Assembly (NCBI GenBank): GCA_964485345.1
Contig: CAZAJB010000019.1
Location: 1 to 34,592 of the forward strand
Reading direction: 5' to 3'
Source of the DNA: UBA5420 sp964485345
Lineage (GTDB): Bacteria; Bacillota; Limnochordia; Darwinibacteriales; Darwinibacteriaceae
DNA: 34,592 nt
Shown: positions 15,802 to 23,439 of the stretch, piece after piece
Numbering within the stretch: the stretch's first letter is position 1
Layout of the letters: each line of letters begins with the position of its first letter
Program-made: the position numbers and the translations under genes
The notes under the pieces: generated by a model
Seen by the model: the letters and a program-made list of their open reading frames with translations, nothing else
Databases searched by the model: none
What the model was told of the DNA's origin: nothing

Positions 15802-17001
15802 ATGATTGAGGGTAAAGAGAATAACAAGCCTGGTGGCGTTCTGCGCTTTGGCATGGTGGGAGGAGCCTCCGGCTCACTGATCGGTGATGTACACAGAAAA
15901 GGAGCACTCTTTGATGGTCAGGCCCAGTTGGTGGCGGGTTGTTTCTCGCCAAGTTTTGAGCGAACTTTGCGCACCGGCGAACAACTTGGACTCGATCGAG
16001 AGCGACTCTACCAGGACTTTCAGGAAATGGCTGAAAAAGAGTCTACTCGGGAAGATGCCATCGAATTTGTTGTGATTGTAACGCCAAATTTCGCCCACTA
16101 CGAAGCTGCCAAGGCCTTCTTGCTCCAGGGTATACATGTTGTGTGCGAGAAGCCTCTCACCTTTACAGTGGTAGAAGCGGAGGAGCTGGCAGGGCTCGCC
16201 AAAGAAAAGGGTCTCCTTTTTTGTGTGACATACACCTACTCGCAGTGTGTAGCTCTCAAGCAAGCACAGCTTATGATCAAGAACGGTGAAATCGGAGACA
16301 TTCAGGTTGTGATGGCAGAGTACTCCCAGGGATGGTTAGCTACAGACGTGGAGGATCAGGGAAACAAACAAGCAGGTTGGCGTACCGATCCACAGCAAGC
16401 TGGGATATCCAACTGTGTTGGCGATATTGGCAGCCATATTGAGCATACTGTCTCGTATATCACAGGTTTGGAGATCGCTGAGCTCTCTGCCCGGCTCGAT
16501 CATTTCGGTGGAGACAAGCGCCCCCTCGATACGAATGCGCTGATCATGCTAAGGTACACGAACGGCGCTGTAGGGAGTTATTGGTGTTCGCAAGTGGCCG
16601 TTGGTTATGATAATGGTTTCGTCATTCGTGTTTTTGGCACGCAGGGCACGTTAGAATGGCGTCAGGAGGATGCAAATTACCTCGAGGTGATCAAACTAGG
16701 TCAACCGTCCCAGAGGCTATCCCGAGGCAATGACTACCTCTATCCTGAAGCAGCAGCCATGTCGCGGATTCCTGCCGGTCACCCCGAAGGTTACTATGAG
16801 ACCTTTGCCAATCTCTACCTGAAGTTTACGTCAGCTCTTCTCAAGCTGAAGCAGGGCGTCGAGCCCAGCGCAGCGGATTTGGATTTCCCAGATGCTGCAG
16901 ATGGAGTTAGGGGCGTACGTTTTGTCCACAGATGCGTGGCCAGTTCCAAACAAGGCTCTGCCTGGATTGCGTTTTCGGAAAGGGGATGTACCAATGAATA
17001 G
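15802..17001 (+). CDS. Gfo/Idh/MocA-family oxidoreductase
   Basis: NAD(P)-dependent sugar/polyol dehydrogenase, 399 residues from ATG 15802 (TTTGGAGG at 15787-15794). An earlier in-frame ATG at 15706 would run through the end of the aldolase gene and is rejected. The N-terminal Rossmann fold is RFGMVGGASGSLIGDVH with a GGASGS turn rather than the common GxGxxG; then VTPNFAHYEAAKAFLLQGIHVVCEKPLTFTV, containing the EKP Lys that is catalytic in the family. The C-terminal beta-sheet domain has GDIGSHIEHTVSYITG (His in the active site region) and GTQGTLEWRQEDANYL. Such enzymes often come in cassettes with kinases and aldolases in inositol or sugar degradation. The last 8 bases overlap the next gene. 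Confidence 0.9.
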   Translation: MIEGKENNKPGGVLRFGMVGGASGSLIGDVHRKGALFDGQAQLVAGCFSPSFERTLRTGEQLGLDRERLYQDFQEMAEKESTREDAIEFVVIVTPNFAHYEAAKAFLLQGIHVVCEKPLTFTVVEAEELAGLAKEKGLLFCVTYTYSQCVALKQAQLMIKNGEIGDIQVVMAEYSQGWLATDVEDQGNKQAGWRTDPQQAGISNCVGDIGSHIEHTVSYITGLEIAELSARLDHFGGDKRPLDTNALIMLRYTNGAVGSYWCSQVAVGYDNGFVIRVFGTQGTLEWRQEDANYLEVIKLGQPSQRLSRGNDYLYPEAAAMSRIPAGHPEGYYETFANLYLKFTSALLKLKQGVEPSAADLDFPDAADGVRGVRFVHRCVASSKQGSAWIAFSERGCTNE

Positions 17002-17995
17002 TTACGAGAGGTATATGGCGGTCATCAATCACTTGCCCTGTGATTACTTGCCGAGGCTTCCCTTACTGATGGCCTTTGCCGCAAAGCATGTCGGAGCCAC
17101 CTATGGTGAGTTTGCCTCTGACTATAGGGTCCTTGTCAAGGCGAATGAGCGCTGCGTGGAGGATTTCGGTTTTGATCAGCTCAGTGCCATCTCGGATCCG
17201 TATCGAGAAGTCACTGGTTTCGGTGGTGAAGTAGAATTTATCGCGGTCGGGGTTCCGCGTCTCATTAAAAGTCCCATAGGCGATAACAAAGACCTGAGCC
17301 AACTCGAACGGCCTGACCCGCATCAAAGTCCGCGCATGCAAGACCGACTGGCTGCGGTTGAGACCATGGCGTCTTTGTACCAGGGACAGTATTCCGTTCT
17401 AGGCTGGGTGGAAGGACCAGCGGCTGAAGCAGCAAATCTGCGAGGTGTGATGAATTTCCTCTTCGACACCATGGATGATCCCGCATTTTGTCACGAACTC
17501 ATGGGTCGGTGCATCGATACCGCCTTAGAATTCGCCAAAGCGCAGCTCAAGGCCGGTGCTGATACCATCGGTGTTGGTGATGCCATTGTCAGTCAGATTT
17601 CGCCAAAGTCATATCAGGAACTTGTTTTCCCCCATCAATTAAGGCTCGTGCGGGGAATCCAAGAAGCTGGGGGATACGTACGCCTACACATCTGCGGTGA
17701 TATTACCCAGCACCTTCCCCAGATGAAAAACTTGGGAGTCGACATCTTAGACCTTGATTGGCCCGTTGATCTTGCCTACGCTCGTTCGGTGATGACCGAT
17801 AAGGTGGTGTTAGTGGCCAACCCCAATCCTGTGGAAGATATTCAAGGGGGGAACCCTGAGGCCATCAGAGAGCAGATTCGTAGGCTCTACGAGGTGGCAG
17901 GAAACCCATTCATGCTTGGAGCTGGTTGCGAGATTCCCCCGGCTACACCGGATGAAAACCTCAAGGCTCTGTGTGCCCCCATAGCATATCAATAG
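16994..17995 (+). CDS. Uroporphyrinogen decarboxylase-fold protein with MtaA/MtbA-type zinc motif
   Basis: Cytoplasmic URO-D superfamily protein, 333 residues. ATG 16994 is used because it overlaps the preceding stop by 8 bases and has AAGGGG (16980-16985) ahead; the longer frame from 16892 lies inside the oxidoreductase gene. The signature regions are RLPLLMAF near the start, VLGWVEGPAAEAANLRG, GDAIVSQISPKSYQELVFPH and GGYVRLHICGDIT. H232-X-C234 together with C312 (LGAGCEIP) reproduces the H-X-C-X(n)-C zinc motif of methylcobamide:CoM methyltransferases (MtaA/MtbA), which true HemE lacks. It is therefore not haem biosynthesis; methyl transfer from a methylated substrate or corrinoid is one possibility, but no corrinoid protein gene is in the window. 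It ends the pentose operon, before a strong terminator. Confidence 0.85.
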   Translation: MNSYERYMAVINHLPCDYLPRLPLLMAFAAKHVGATYGEFASDYRVLVKANERCVEDFGFDQLSAISDPYREVTGFGGEVEFIAVGVPRLIKSPIGDNKDLSQLERPDPHQSPRMQDRLAAVETMASLYQGQYSVLGWVEGPAAEAANLRGVMNFLFDTMDDPAFCHELMGRCIDTALEFAKAQLKAGADTIGVGDAIVSQISPKSYQELVFPHQLRLVRGIQEAGGYVRLHICGDITQHLPQMKNLGVDILDLDWPVDLAYARSVMTDKVVLVANPNPVEDIQGGNPEAIREQIRRLYEVAGNPFMLGAGCEIPPATPDENLKALCAPIAYQ

Positions 17996-17998
17996 GAC

Positions 17999-18043
17999 GA
18001 AAAAAAGCGTTAGCACTCAGCAAGTGAGTTCTAACGCTTTTTT
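17999..18043. terminator. Bidirectional terminator between the sugar operon and the proline operon
   Basis: AGCGTTAG pairs with CTAACGCT, with a second nested stem ACTCA/TGAGT and a 5-base loop, flanked by an A run on the left (from 18000) and TTTTTT on the right (to 18043). It works on both strands and sits between convergent genes. Confidence 0.92.
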
Positions 18044-18064
18044 GATCAGACAGTCGGTTTATGC

Positions 18065-19696
18065 TTACTTCTCGTCTAAATGGGGATAGCGATAGTCATA
18101 AGGAGGCAGTAGGTTCTCCTTGATCGTACGCTGCGAGACCCATCTTTGTAGGTTGATCAGGCTTCCTGCTTTGTCATTGGTACCGGAGGCTCTAGCTCCA
18201 CCAAAGGGTTGTTGACCTACTACGGCACCGGTTGGTTTGTCGTTCACGTAGAAGTTGCCGGCTGCTTCGCTGAGAGCGTTGGCCAAAAACACGATATCCC
18301 TGCGGTCTCTAGCAAAGATAGAACCGGTGAGGCCATAGGGAGATGTTGTGTTACAAAGTTCGAGAGCTTCGTCTAAATCCTCGTCTGCGTAGACATAGAT
18401 GGTGAGAACCGGACCGAAGATCTCTTCTTCCATCAGCTTGAACTTGGGATTGGTGGTTTCCACAATGGTAGGTTGAATGAAATAGCCCACACTGTCGTCG
18501 CAGTCGCCGCCAACTAGAATCGTCGCTTCATTGGAACTCTTGGCGTAATCAATATAGGACTTAATGCTGTCAAAGGCCTTTCGATCAATAACGGCACCCA
18601 TGAAATTGGTGAAATCAGAGACATCGCCTACGGAGAGCTTCTTGGTCATTTCCACAATTTGCTCCTTCACAGTGGGCCAAATGCTTCTGGGAATATAGGC
18701 TCGGGACGCTGCAGAACATTTTTGACCTTGGAATTCAAAGGAGCCACGTACTAAGGCTACGCTTAGGGCCTGGGTGTCGGCGCTTGCATGGGCAAAAATG
18801 AAGTCCTTACCACCGGTTTCCCCGACAATGCGTGGGTAGGAGTGGTAGTTTTGGATATTGTCACCAATGGTTTTCCACATGCTCTGGAAGACCGGAGTGC
18901 TGCCGGTAAAGTGAATTCCAGCAAAGGAAGGATGGGCCATGACTGGATCTCCAACCGTGCTGCCAGAACCAGGTACAAAGTTGATGACTCCAGGTGGGAG
19001 TCCGGCCTGTTCTAGGATTTTAAGAATATGGTAGGCTGGATAGACTGCTGAGGAGGCAGGTTTCCAGACAACGACATTTCCCATCATGGCTGGAGCGGTG
19101 GGCAGGTTGCCGGCAATGGCTGCGAAGTTGAAGGGTGTGATGGCAAAGACAAAGCCTTCAAGTCCGCGGTGTTCCACACGATTCCAGCTTAAGGGGCTGG
19201 ATGCGGGTTGTTGACGGTAGATTTGCTCCATGTAATGGATGTTAAAGCGCCAGAAATCGATGAGCTCACAGGCGGAGTCGATTTCGGCCTGGATAGGAGT
19301 CTTGCTCATGCCGAGCATGGTGGCTGCATTCATCAGGTAGCGCTTTTCATGGGCAAGGATTTCCGCAGCTTTCATAAAGATGCCTGCACGTTCTTCCCAG
19401 GGTAGACTGGCCCATTCTTTACGGACTTTGAGTGCACCTTCAATTGCGGCCTCTACTTCTTTCGTGCCCGCTTGGTGAAATTGACCTAGACTATGGCTAT
19501 GATTATGGGGCATCACGCAGTTGCCGATTTTGCCGGTGCGGATTTCCTCGCCATTAATGACTACAGGAATATCCAACTGCTTACCGCTTAGTTCTGCTAG
19601 GGCCGCCTTCAACTTCGCTTTCTCTGGGCTTCCCGGACCATAGCCTTGAATGGGTTCGTTGTGTGGACTGGGCATGCTAAAAATACCATTTGACAC
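18065..19696 (-). CDS. pruA: 1-pyrroline-5-carboxylate dehydrogenase (L-glutamate gamma-semialdehyde dehydrogenase)
   Basis: NAD-dependent aldehyde dehydrogenase that turns P5C/glutamate semialdehyde into glutamate, the second step of proline oxidation. It has 543 residues, the length of stand-alone P5CDH. The start is GTG 19696 with GAGG (19707-19704) seven bases ahead. Signatures: N-terminal P5CDH text (NEPIQGYGPGS; PVVINGEEI), ITPFNFAAIAGNL, the NAD fold GSGSTVGDPVM and FTGSTPVFQSMW, E293 in VGETGGKDF and the nucleophile C327 in FQGQKCSAASR, then EEEIFGPVLTIYVY and QQPFGGARASGTNDKAG. It is the last gene of a three-gene operon, 19 bases after the FAD dehydrogenase gene, which should supply its substrate. 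Identification is secure at the subfamily level. Confidence 0.95.
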   Translation of the reverse strand: MSNGIFSMPSPHNEPIQGYGPGSPEKAKLKAALAELSGKQLDIPVVINGEEIRTGKIGNCVMPHNHSHSLGQFHQAGTKEVEAAIEGALKVRKEWASLPWEERAGIFMKAAEILAHEKRYLMNAATMLGMSKTPIQAEIDSACELIDFWRFNIHYMEQIYRQQPASSPLSWNRVEHRGLEGFVFAITPFNFAAIAGNLPTAPAMMGNVVVWKPASSAVYPAYHILKILEQAGLPPGVINFVPGSGSTVGDPVMAHPSFAGIHFTGSTPVFQSMWKTIGDNIQNYHSYPRIVGETGGKDFIFAHASADTQALSVALVRGSFEFQGQKCSAASRAYIPRSIWPTVKEQIVEMTKKLSVGDVSDFTNFMGAVIDRKAFDSIKSYIDYAKSSNEATILVGGDCDDSVGYFIQPTIVETTNPKFKLMEEEIFGPVLTIYVYADEDLDEALELCNTTSPYGLTGSIFARDRRDIVFLANALSEAAGNFYVNDKPTGAVVGQQPFGGARASGTNDKAGSLINLQRWVSQRTIKENLLPPYDYRYPHLDEK

Positions 19697-19715
19697 TTGA
19701 TCACCTCATCTAGTT

Positions 19716-20861
19716 TTATTTGAGTAGTTCTTCGCCGCTAAAGTCACGATAGGGGGAAAGATCGGCAAACACTTCACTATCTTCCTGCCCCTCTGCGATG
19801 GCCAGAGCAATCATGTCGGCTAACCCAGGTCCTAACATGAGCCCCTGGCCGCACATGCCAATAGCGTGAAAAAATCCTTCTACTTGCTTGTCAAATCCGA
19901 CAATAGGCTTTCCGTCTGGCGTCATGGGATACAGACCTCGCCAGACTCTGCGAACCTTCAGGTTGCGCAGACGAGGGTAAAGATTGAGCATCCGGGGGAT
20001 CACCATGGGCAGAAACTCTGATGTGGAGCGCCTGTCCGTACCGATCCGTTTGGGTCTCGGGGTAATACAAAAGACGATTTGCTCTTCGGCATTTTGGTAG
20101 AAGTAATAGTTGTCTGATTGCTCGTCGGGAGCAATATCCACCAGCATGGGGAAGAAAAAGCGCTTGACGGGCTCTGTGACACCAGCCTCATGGGAGTCAG
20201 GATAGACGGGTAAATCCGCTCCGATCATGAGCGAAATCTCCCTGCCATAGCTTCCCGCCGCGTTGATCACATGGGAGCAAGAGATGTTGCCCTGATCGGT
20301 CACGACCGCTCTGACCCTGCCGCTTTCCACCTCAAAGCCTACTACTTCAGTGTTGAAGAGAAACTCGACGCCCTCCTGGCAGGCCAGGCGATGAAAAGCA
20401 CCTGTGAGCTTGAGGGATGACAGATGTCCGTCTTCAGGAGAGAATGTCCCGCCTAAGAGCCCGTCGGATAGTATTCCGGGGCATCGCTCACGTACTTCTT
20501 CAGGCTGAATCCAATCAATCGTGAGGCCAAAGCTCTTTTGCAGGGGCAAGAGGCTTTTGAGTCCCTCGGCTATATCTGTCCCATAGGCAGGAAAGAGGTA
20601 GCCACCTTCGATATAGTCCACATTCTGCCCGTGTTCAGACAGTAAGTTGCGGACAACATCCAAGGACGCGTTTCCCACTTTGATTTTTGCTCGGTCGGAG
20701 TGGGTGGCACGGATGCCGCCAATTGCGGCCTTGTTTTGCCCTTGACCCACAGAGGCCAGCTTCTCAACAACCACGACACTCAATCCCCTCACAGCCAAAC
20801 GATGGGCCAGGGGAACGCCAACGCTGCCGGCACCGATTACGACCACGTCATAGTTCTTCAT
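19716..20861 (-). CDS. FAD-dependent amino-acid dehydrogenase, DAO family (proline/hydroxyproline dehydrogenase beta-subunit-like)
   Basis: Flavoprotein of the D-amino-acid oxidase/sarcosine oxidase beta/HcnC fold, 381 residues. ATG 20861 overlaps the upstream stop by 4 bases and follows GGAGG, so the two subunits are coupled. The N terminus has the FAD Rossmann motif VVVIGAGSVGVPLAHRLAVRG and the QNKAAIGGIRATHSD segment; the C terminus has GLYPMTPDGKPIVGF and GMCGQGLMLGPGLADMIA, both typical of the family. In the Thermococcus-type proline dehydrogenase complex and in PDH/HcnC-like systems this subunit oxidises the amino acid and passes electrons to an Fe-S/NAD(H) partner. With P5CDH next door, L-proline to P5C is the likely reaction; D-proline, hydroxyproline or sarcosine remain possible. 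Confidence 0.88.
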   Translation of the reverse strand: MKNYDVVVIGAGSVGVPLAHRLAVRGLSVVVVEKLASVGQGQNKAAIGGIRATHSDRAKIKVGNASLDVVRNLLSEHGQNVDYIEGGYLFPAYGTDIAEGLKSLLPLQKSFGLTIDWIQPEEVRERCPGILSDGLLGGTFSPEDGHLSSLKLTGAFHRLACQEGVEFLFNTEVVGFEVESGRVRAVVTDQGNISCSHVINAAGSYGREISLMIGADLPVYPDSHEAGVTEPVKRFFFPMLVDIAPDEQSDNYYFYQNAEEQIVFCITPRPKRIGTDRRSTSEFLPMVIPRMLNLYPRLRNLKVRRVWRGLYPMTPDGKPIVGFDKQVEGFFHAIGMCGQGLMLGPGLADMIALAIAEGQEDSEVFADLSPYRDFSGEELLK

Positions 20862-22930
20862 TCTTGTCCGCCTCCTTGATTGGCAAGGGCCTTCATGGGT
20901 ACTTCCACCGTCAAAGGACGATAGGTGGCAGCGTGGATACGCTCGCGATCTACGCCTGCTTGCATGAGCACGCGTGGTATCAGATCAAGGCATGTTTTGC
21001 CGCCGCAGGCCCCCATGGACAAACGGGCGATCTTGAGCTGGTTAATATCAGTCACTTCGTTCTCTCGCACAAACTCTCTAATCTCACCCACGGTAACACG
21101 CTCGCAGCGGCAAACAACTGCGTTATCCGGCACATAGGTAAAGTCGGTTTCTGCTAAGGGTTTGGTAACCTCGGGGTCTTGGACCAAGATGCCCACCGTC
21201 TTGGTGGCCAGGTCTTCTGGTACCTCGAGCGTGATCAAATGCGTCCGGTGCTTCTTATTATACCGAACCGCCTTGACAGTTCCTTCCCCTAGATCGGAGC
21301 CTTCCAAATCTTTCAGATGAACCTGAGAACCTGGTTCGTAGTCATGATCATATTCATGGGGTACGACCAGCTCTGCTAGGCCCTCTACTTTGGACTTGCG
21401 GGCCAATGTGATGGCCAGTCCGGGGCAAATCAAGACGCAGAGACCACAGCCGATACACTTGCCGGAGAACTGCGGGATATCCATAATCGTTCCCGTGCGG
21501 TCATCGAGATGAATAGAATCGTGGGGACAAACCGTTGTACAGGGATTACAGGGTATTTCTTGGTAGCAGTGGATCATGGGCTCCCAGCCTTTTCCGGCTA
21601 AGCGATAGGAGCGCGCAAAAAGCTTGCCGGGATGACTCTTTAGAATATTAGCCTTTTCAGACCATTCTGCAGGAATGGTGGCATCACTGCCGAGTAGGCG
21701 GGCCATTTCACGACCAATGATCCGCCCACCCATCATGGCTGACGACGCTTCGGCGATTTCGTTGGCGTCTCCGGTTTTCAAAACCGGGAAGCCTCCTTCC
21801 TTTCCGGCAGCGTAAAACTCATCAGAGGAGCTAAGCCCAACGGCAATCAGAACGGTATCTACGGCAAAGGTTTTGGCTGTTTCAAGCAAGGGATTCCACG
21901 CCTCGTCAACTTGGGCAATGGTGGCCCTTTCTACCTTGCCATCTCCCTGGACTGCGAGGAGGGTGTGGTTTAGGTAGATGGGAACTCCCATGCGCCGAAT
22001 TTTATCCGCATGGACTTTGTAGCCAGTGACGGCAGGGGCGATGTCTAAGAGACCTACAACATGAATACCCGCCTGCAATGCGTGATAGGCACCGATCAAC
22101 CCAACATTGCCGCAGCCGACAATCAGTACCCGTTCGGAGGACTTGACCAGATCACGGTTTACCAAAGTCTGGAAAGCACCTGCCCCAAAGACCCCCGGCA
22201 GATCGTTGCCGGGGAAGACCAGAGAACGCTCCCTAGCACCGGTGGATACAATTAGGCCTGCAAAGGAAACGTGAACATAGGTATCCTTTCGGTCTTGGTA
22301 AATGCCCGCTTTGCCATCACTGTACACTGCGACAACGGTGGAGCTCGTCATGATGGTGATATTATCCCTATTGCGAGCTTCTGTTTCAAGAATCTTGGCG
22401 ATCTCAGTTCCCCGGGTGCCGGCATAACAGTCTGCCATGGAACCAAAGAATTTATGGGTTTGGAGCACCAATTTGCCTCCGAGGTGGTCCTTGTCATCGA
22501 CGAGGATCACAGAAAAGCCCAAATCAGCAAGTTCGATAGCGCTCGTGATCCCCGAGGGTCCCGCACCTACGATCAGCACTTGGCAAGACAGTTCTTGTGG
22601 GGCCTTAGAGGGGCGCCACTGGTCATCGGCGGGTAGTTTGGGGTGATGTACCAGTGTTTCGACTTCCATCCCTTCTTGGAGGGGAGTGATACAACTTTTT
22701 ACAGGTAGACCATCAATTATCACAGTACACTGCGCGCACTGTCCATTGGCGCAAAAAAGGCCTTGAGGAGCATCGCCGACGGTATGAATCGAAAAAGTAC
22801 GTATGCCATTTGCGAAAAGCGCAGAGGACACCATCTCTCCTTCTCTTCCTACCAGGGTCTGCCCATCAAAGCTAAACGAGACTTGCCTGCCTTCTTGAAC
22901 GTCTAAAACAGGATGTTTAGTAATTCGCAC
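20858..22930 (-). CDS. Fused electron-transfer subunit: [2Fe-2S] + FAD/NAD oxidoreductase + 2x[4Fe-4S] ferredoxin + BFD-like [2Fe-2S]
   Basis: Large multi-domain protein, about 690 residues, probable electron acceptor of the FAD dehydrogenase. The longest frame starts at 22987, but GGAGG (22943-22939) lies 8 bases before GTG 22930 and only 2 before ATG 22936, so GTG 22930 is chosen. Modules in order: HcnA-like plant-type cluster (C60, C65, C68, C80 in CANGQCAQC...C); two Rossmann folds, VLIVGAGPSGITSAIELA (about 118) and VLIVGCGNVGLIGAYHA; a ferredoxin segment with CNPCTTVCP and CIGCGLCVLICP (about 455-500); and a C-terminal BFD-like pair of motifs, CRCERV (about 608) and CGGKTC (about 643). 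Equivalent parts are separate subunits (alpha, gamma, delta) in Thermococcales proline dehydrogenase and HcnA/HcnB elsewhere. First gene of the proline operon. Confidence 0.88.
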   Translation of the reverse strand: MRITKHPVLDVQEGRQVSFSFDGQTLVGREGEMVSSALFANGIRTFSIHTVGDAPQGLFCANGQCAQCTVIIDGLPVKSCITPLQEGMEVETLVHHPKLPADDQWRPSKAPQELSCQVLIVGAGPSGITSAIELADLGFSVILVDDKDHLGGKLVLQTHKFFGSMADCYAGTRGTEIAKILETEARNRDNITIMTSSTVVAVYSDGKAGIYQDRKDTYVHVSFAGLIVSTGARERSLVFPGNDLPGVFGAGAFQTLVNRDLVKSSERVLIVGCGNVGLIGAYHALQAGIHVVGLLDIAPAVTGYKVHADKIRRMGVPIYLNHTLLAVQGDGKVERATIAQVDEAWNPLLETAKTFAVDTVLIAVGLSSSDEFYAAGKEGGFPVLKTGDANEIAEASSAMMGGRIIGREMARLLGSDATIPAEWSEKANILKSHPGKLFARSYRLAGKGWEPMIHCYQEIPCNPCTTVCPHDSIHLDDRTGTIMDIPQFSGKCIGCGLCVLICPGLAITLARKSKVEGLAELVVPHEYDHDYEPGSQVHLKDLEGSDLGEGTVKAVRYNKKHRTHLITLEVPEDLATKTVGILVQDPEVTKPLAETDFTYVPDNAVVCRCERVTVGEIREFVRENEVTDINQLKIARLSMGACGGKTCLDLIPRVLMQAGVDRERIHAATYRPLTVEVPMKALANQGGGQE

Positions 22931-23100
22931 CAGCATTACCTCCAAAGATGTGAACAGCTTCTTGAATTTGTTTTTCACAATGTACATATTCTCTTAACGT
23001 CCTAGGATTCCTTCTTCGATCACTTACTGTGGAGGGTGCATATTGCACAATAATAGTTTGGAAAATATGGGTAGAGTGGAGCTTTTCCGTTGTGCTGATC
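22931..23100. promoter_or_regulatory. Divergent intergenic region between the proline and iron-uptake operons
   Basis: Between the two start regions lies a perfect 13-base dyad, GTGCA-TAT-TGCAC (23036-23048), about 110 bases ahead of the proline operon start. It may be an operator for the - strand operon. I see no convincing -35/-10 pair on the - strand. Confidence 0.3.
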
Positions 23101-23129
23101 TTGACATGCCGTCATAAAATCGCTATATT
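23101..23129 (+). promoter_or_regulatory. Sigma-A-type promoter of the feo operon
   Basis: TTGACA (23101-23106), 17-base spacer, TATATT (23124-23129). The -35 is consensus, the -10 differs at one base. Predicted start of transcription is near 23136, about 40 bases ahead of feoA. Confidence 0.8.
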
Positions 23130-23130
23130 A

Positions 23131-23159
23131 GATATGAGAATGAGTTTCAGTGTCATATC
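23131..23159 (+). promoter_or_regulatory. Fur-like operator at the feo transcription start
   Basis: TGAGAAT-G-AGTTTCA (23135-23149) matches the 7-1-7 Fur box TGATAAT-N-ATTATCA at 11 of 14 positions. It is enclosed by a second perfect dyad, GATATGA (23131-23137) with TCATATC (23153-23159). Lying over the predicted start point, it would block transcription when iron is plentiful. A DtxR/IdeR-type regulator is an alternative. Confidence 0.6.
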
Positions 23160-23175
23160 GGGAAGGAGTCGCTCT

Positions 23176-23406
23176 ATGGAATACCTATCGCTGGTCAATC
23201 TAAGGGCAGGTGATACCTGCAAAGTGGCCCGCATCCAGGCGGGTAACTCTGCCGCAAGGCGTTTATATGAGATGGGATTCAATACAGGTGCCCAGATTGA
23301 AGTGCTGAAAAATGATCGGGGACCAATGATCGTTGCTCTTGGCGGCCATAAAGTCGCTTTAGGGCGCGGGTTAGCCGAAAAAATGCTGGTTGGAAAAAAT
23401 TGTTAA
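23176..23406 (+). CDS. feoA: Ferrous iron transport protein A
   Basis: Small cytoplasmic SH3-like protein that supports FeoB, 76 residues, standard size. The frame is open from 23029, but the real start is ATG 23176: GGAAGGAG (23161-23168) sits 7 bases ahead, and the longer version would be encoded across the promoter and operator. Family features: SLVNLRAGDTCKVARI, GNSAARRLYEMGFNTGAQIEVL, and GGHKVALGRGLAEKMLV at the C terminus. It is first in an feoA-feoB-feoC-like operon, 33 bases before feoB. Identification is secure. Confidence 0.95.
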   Translation: MEYLSLVNLRAGDTCKVARIQAGNSAARRLYEMGFNTGAQIEVLKNDRGPMIVALGGHKVALGRGLAEKMLVGKNC

Positions 23407-23439
23407 TGCAATGATCAAGAAACAAGGGAGCAGAGTACA

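Noticed and set aside
16892..16993. Upstream start for the UroD-like protein
   Set aside because: Overlaps the oxidoreductase gene by about 100 bases; the 8-base overlap at ATG 16994 is normal for coupled genes.
20687..21157. 156-residue open frame on the + strand
   Set aside because: Antisense to the proline dehydrogenase genes, with unnatural composition and no ribosome binding site; it is a shadow of the real - strand genes.
23029..23175. 49-residue N-terminal extension of FeoA
   Set aside because: It would be encoded across a consensus promoter and Fur-like box, and the ribosome binding site points to ATG 23176; the remaining 76 residues are a full FeoA.
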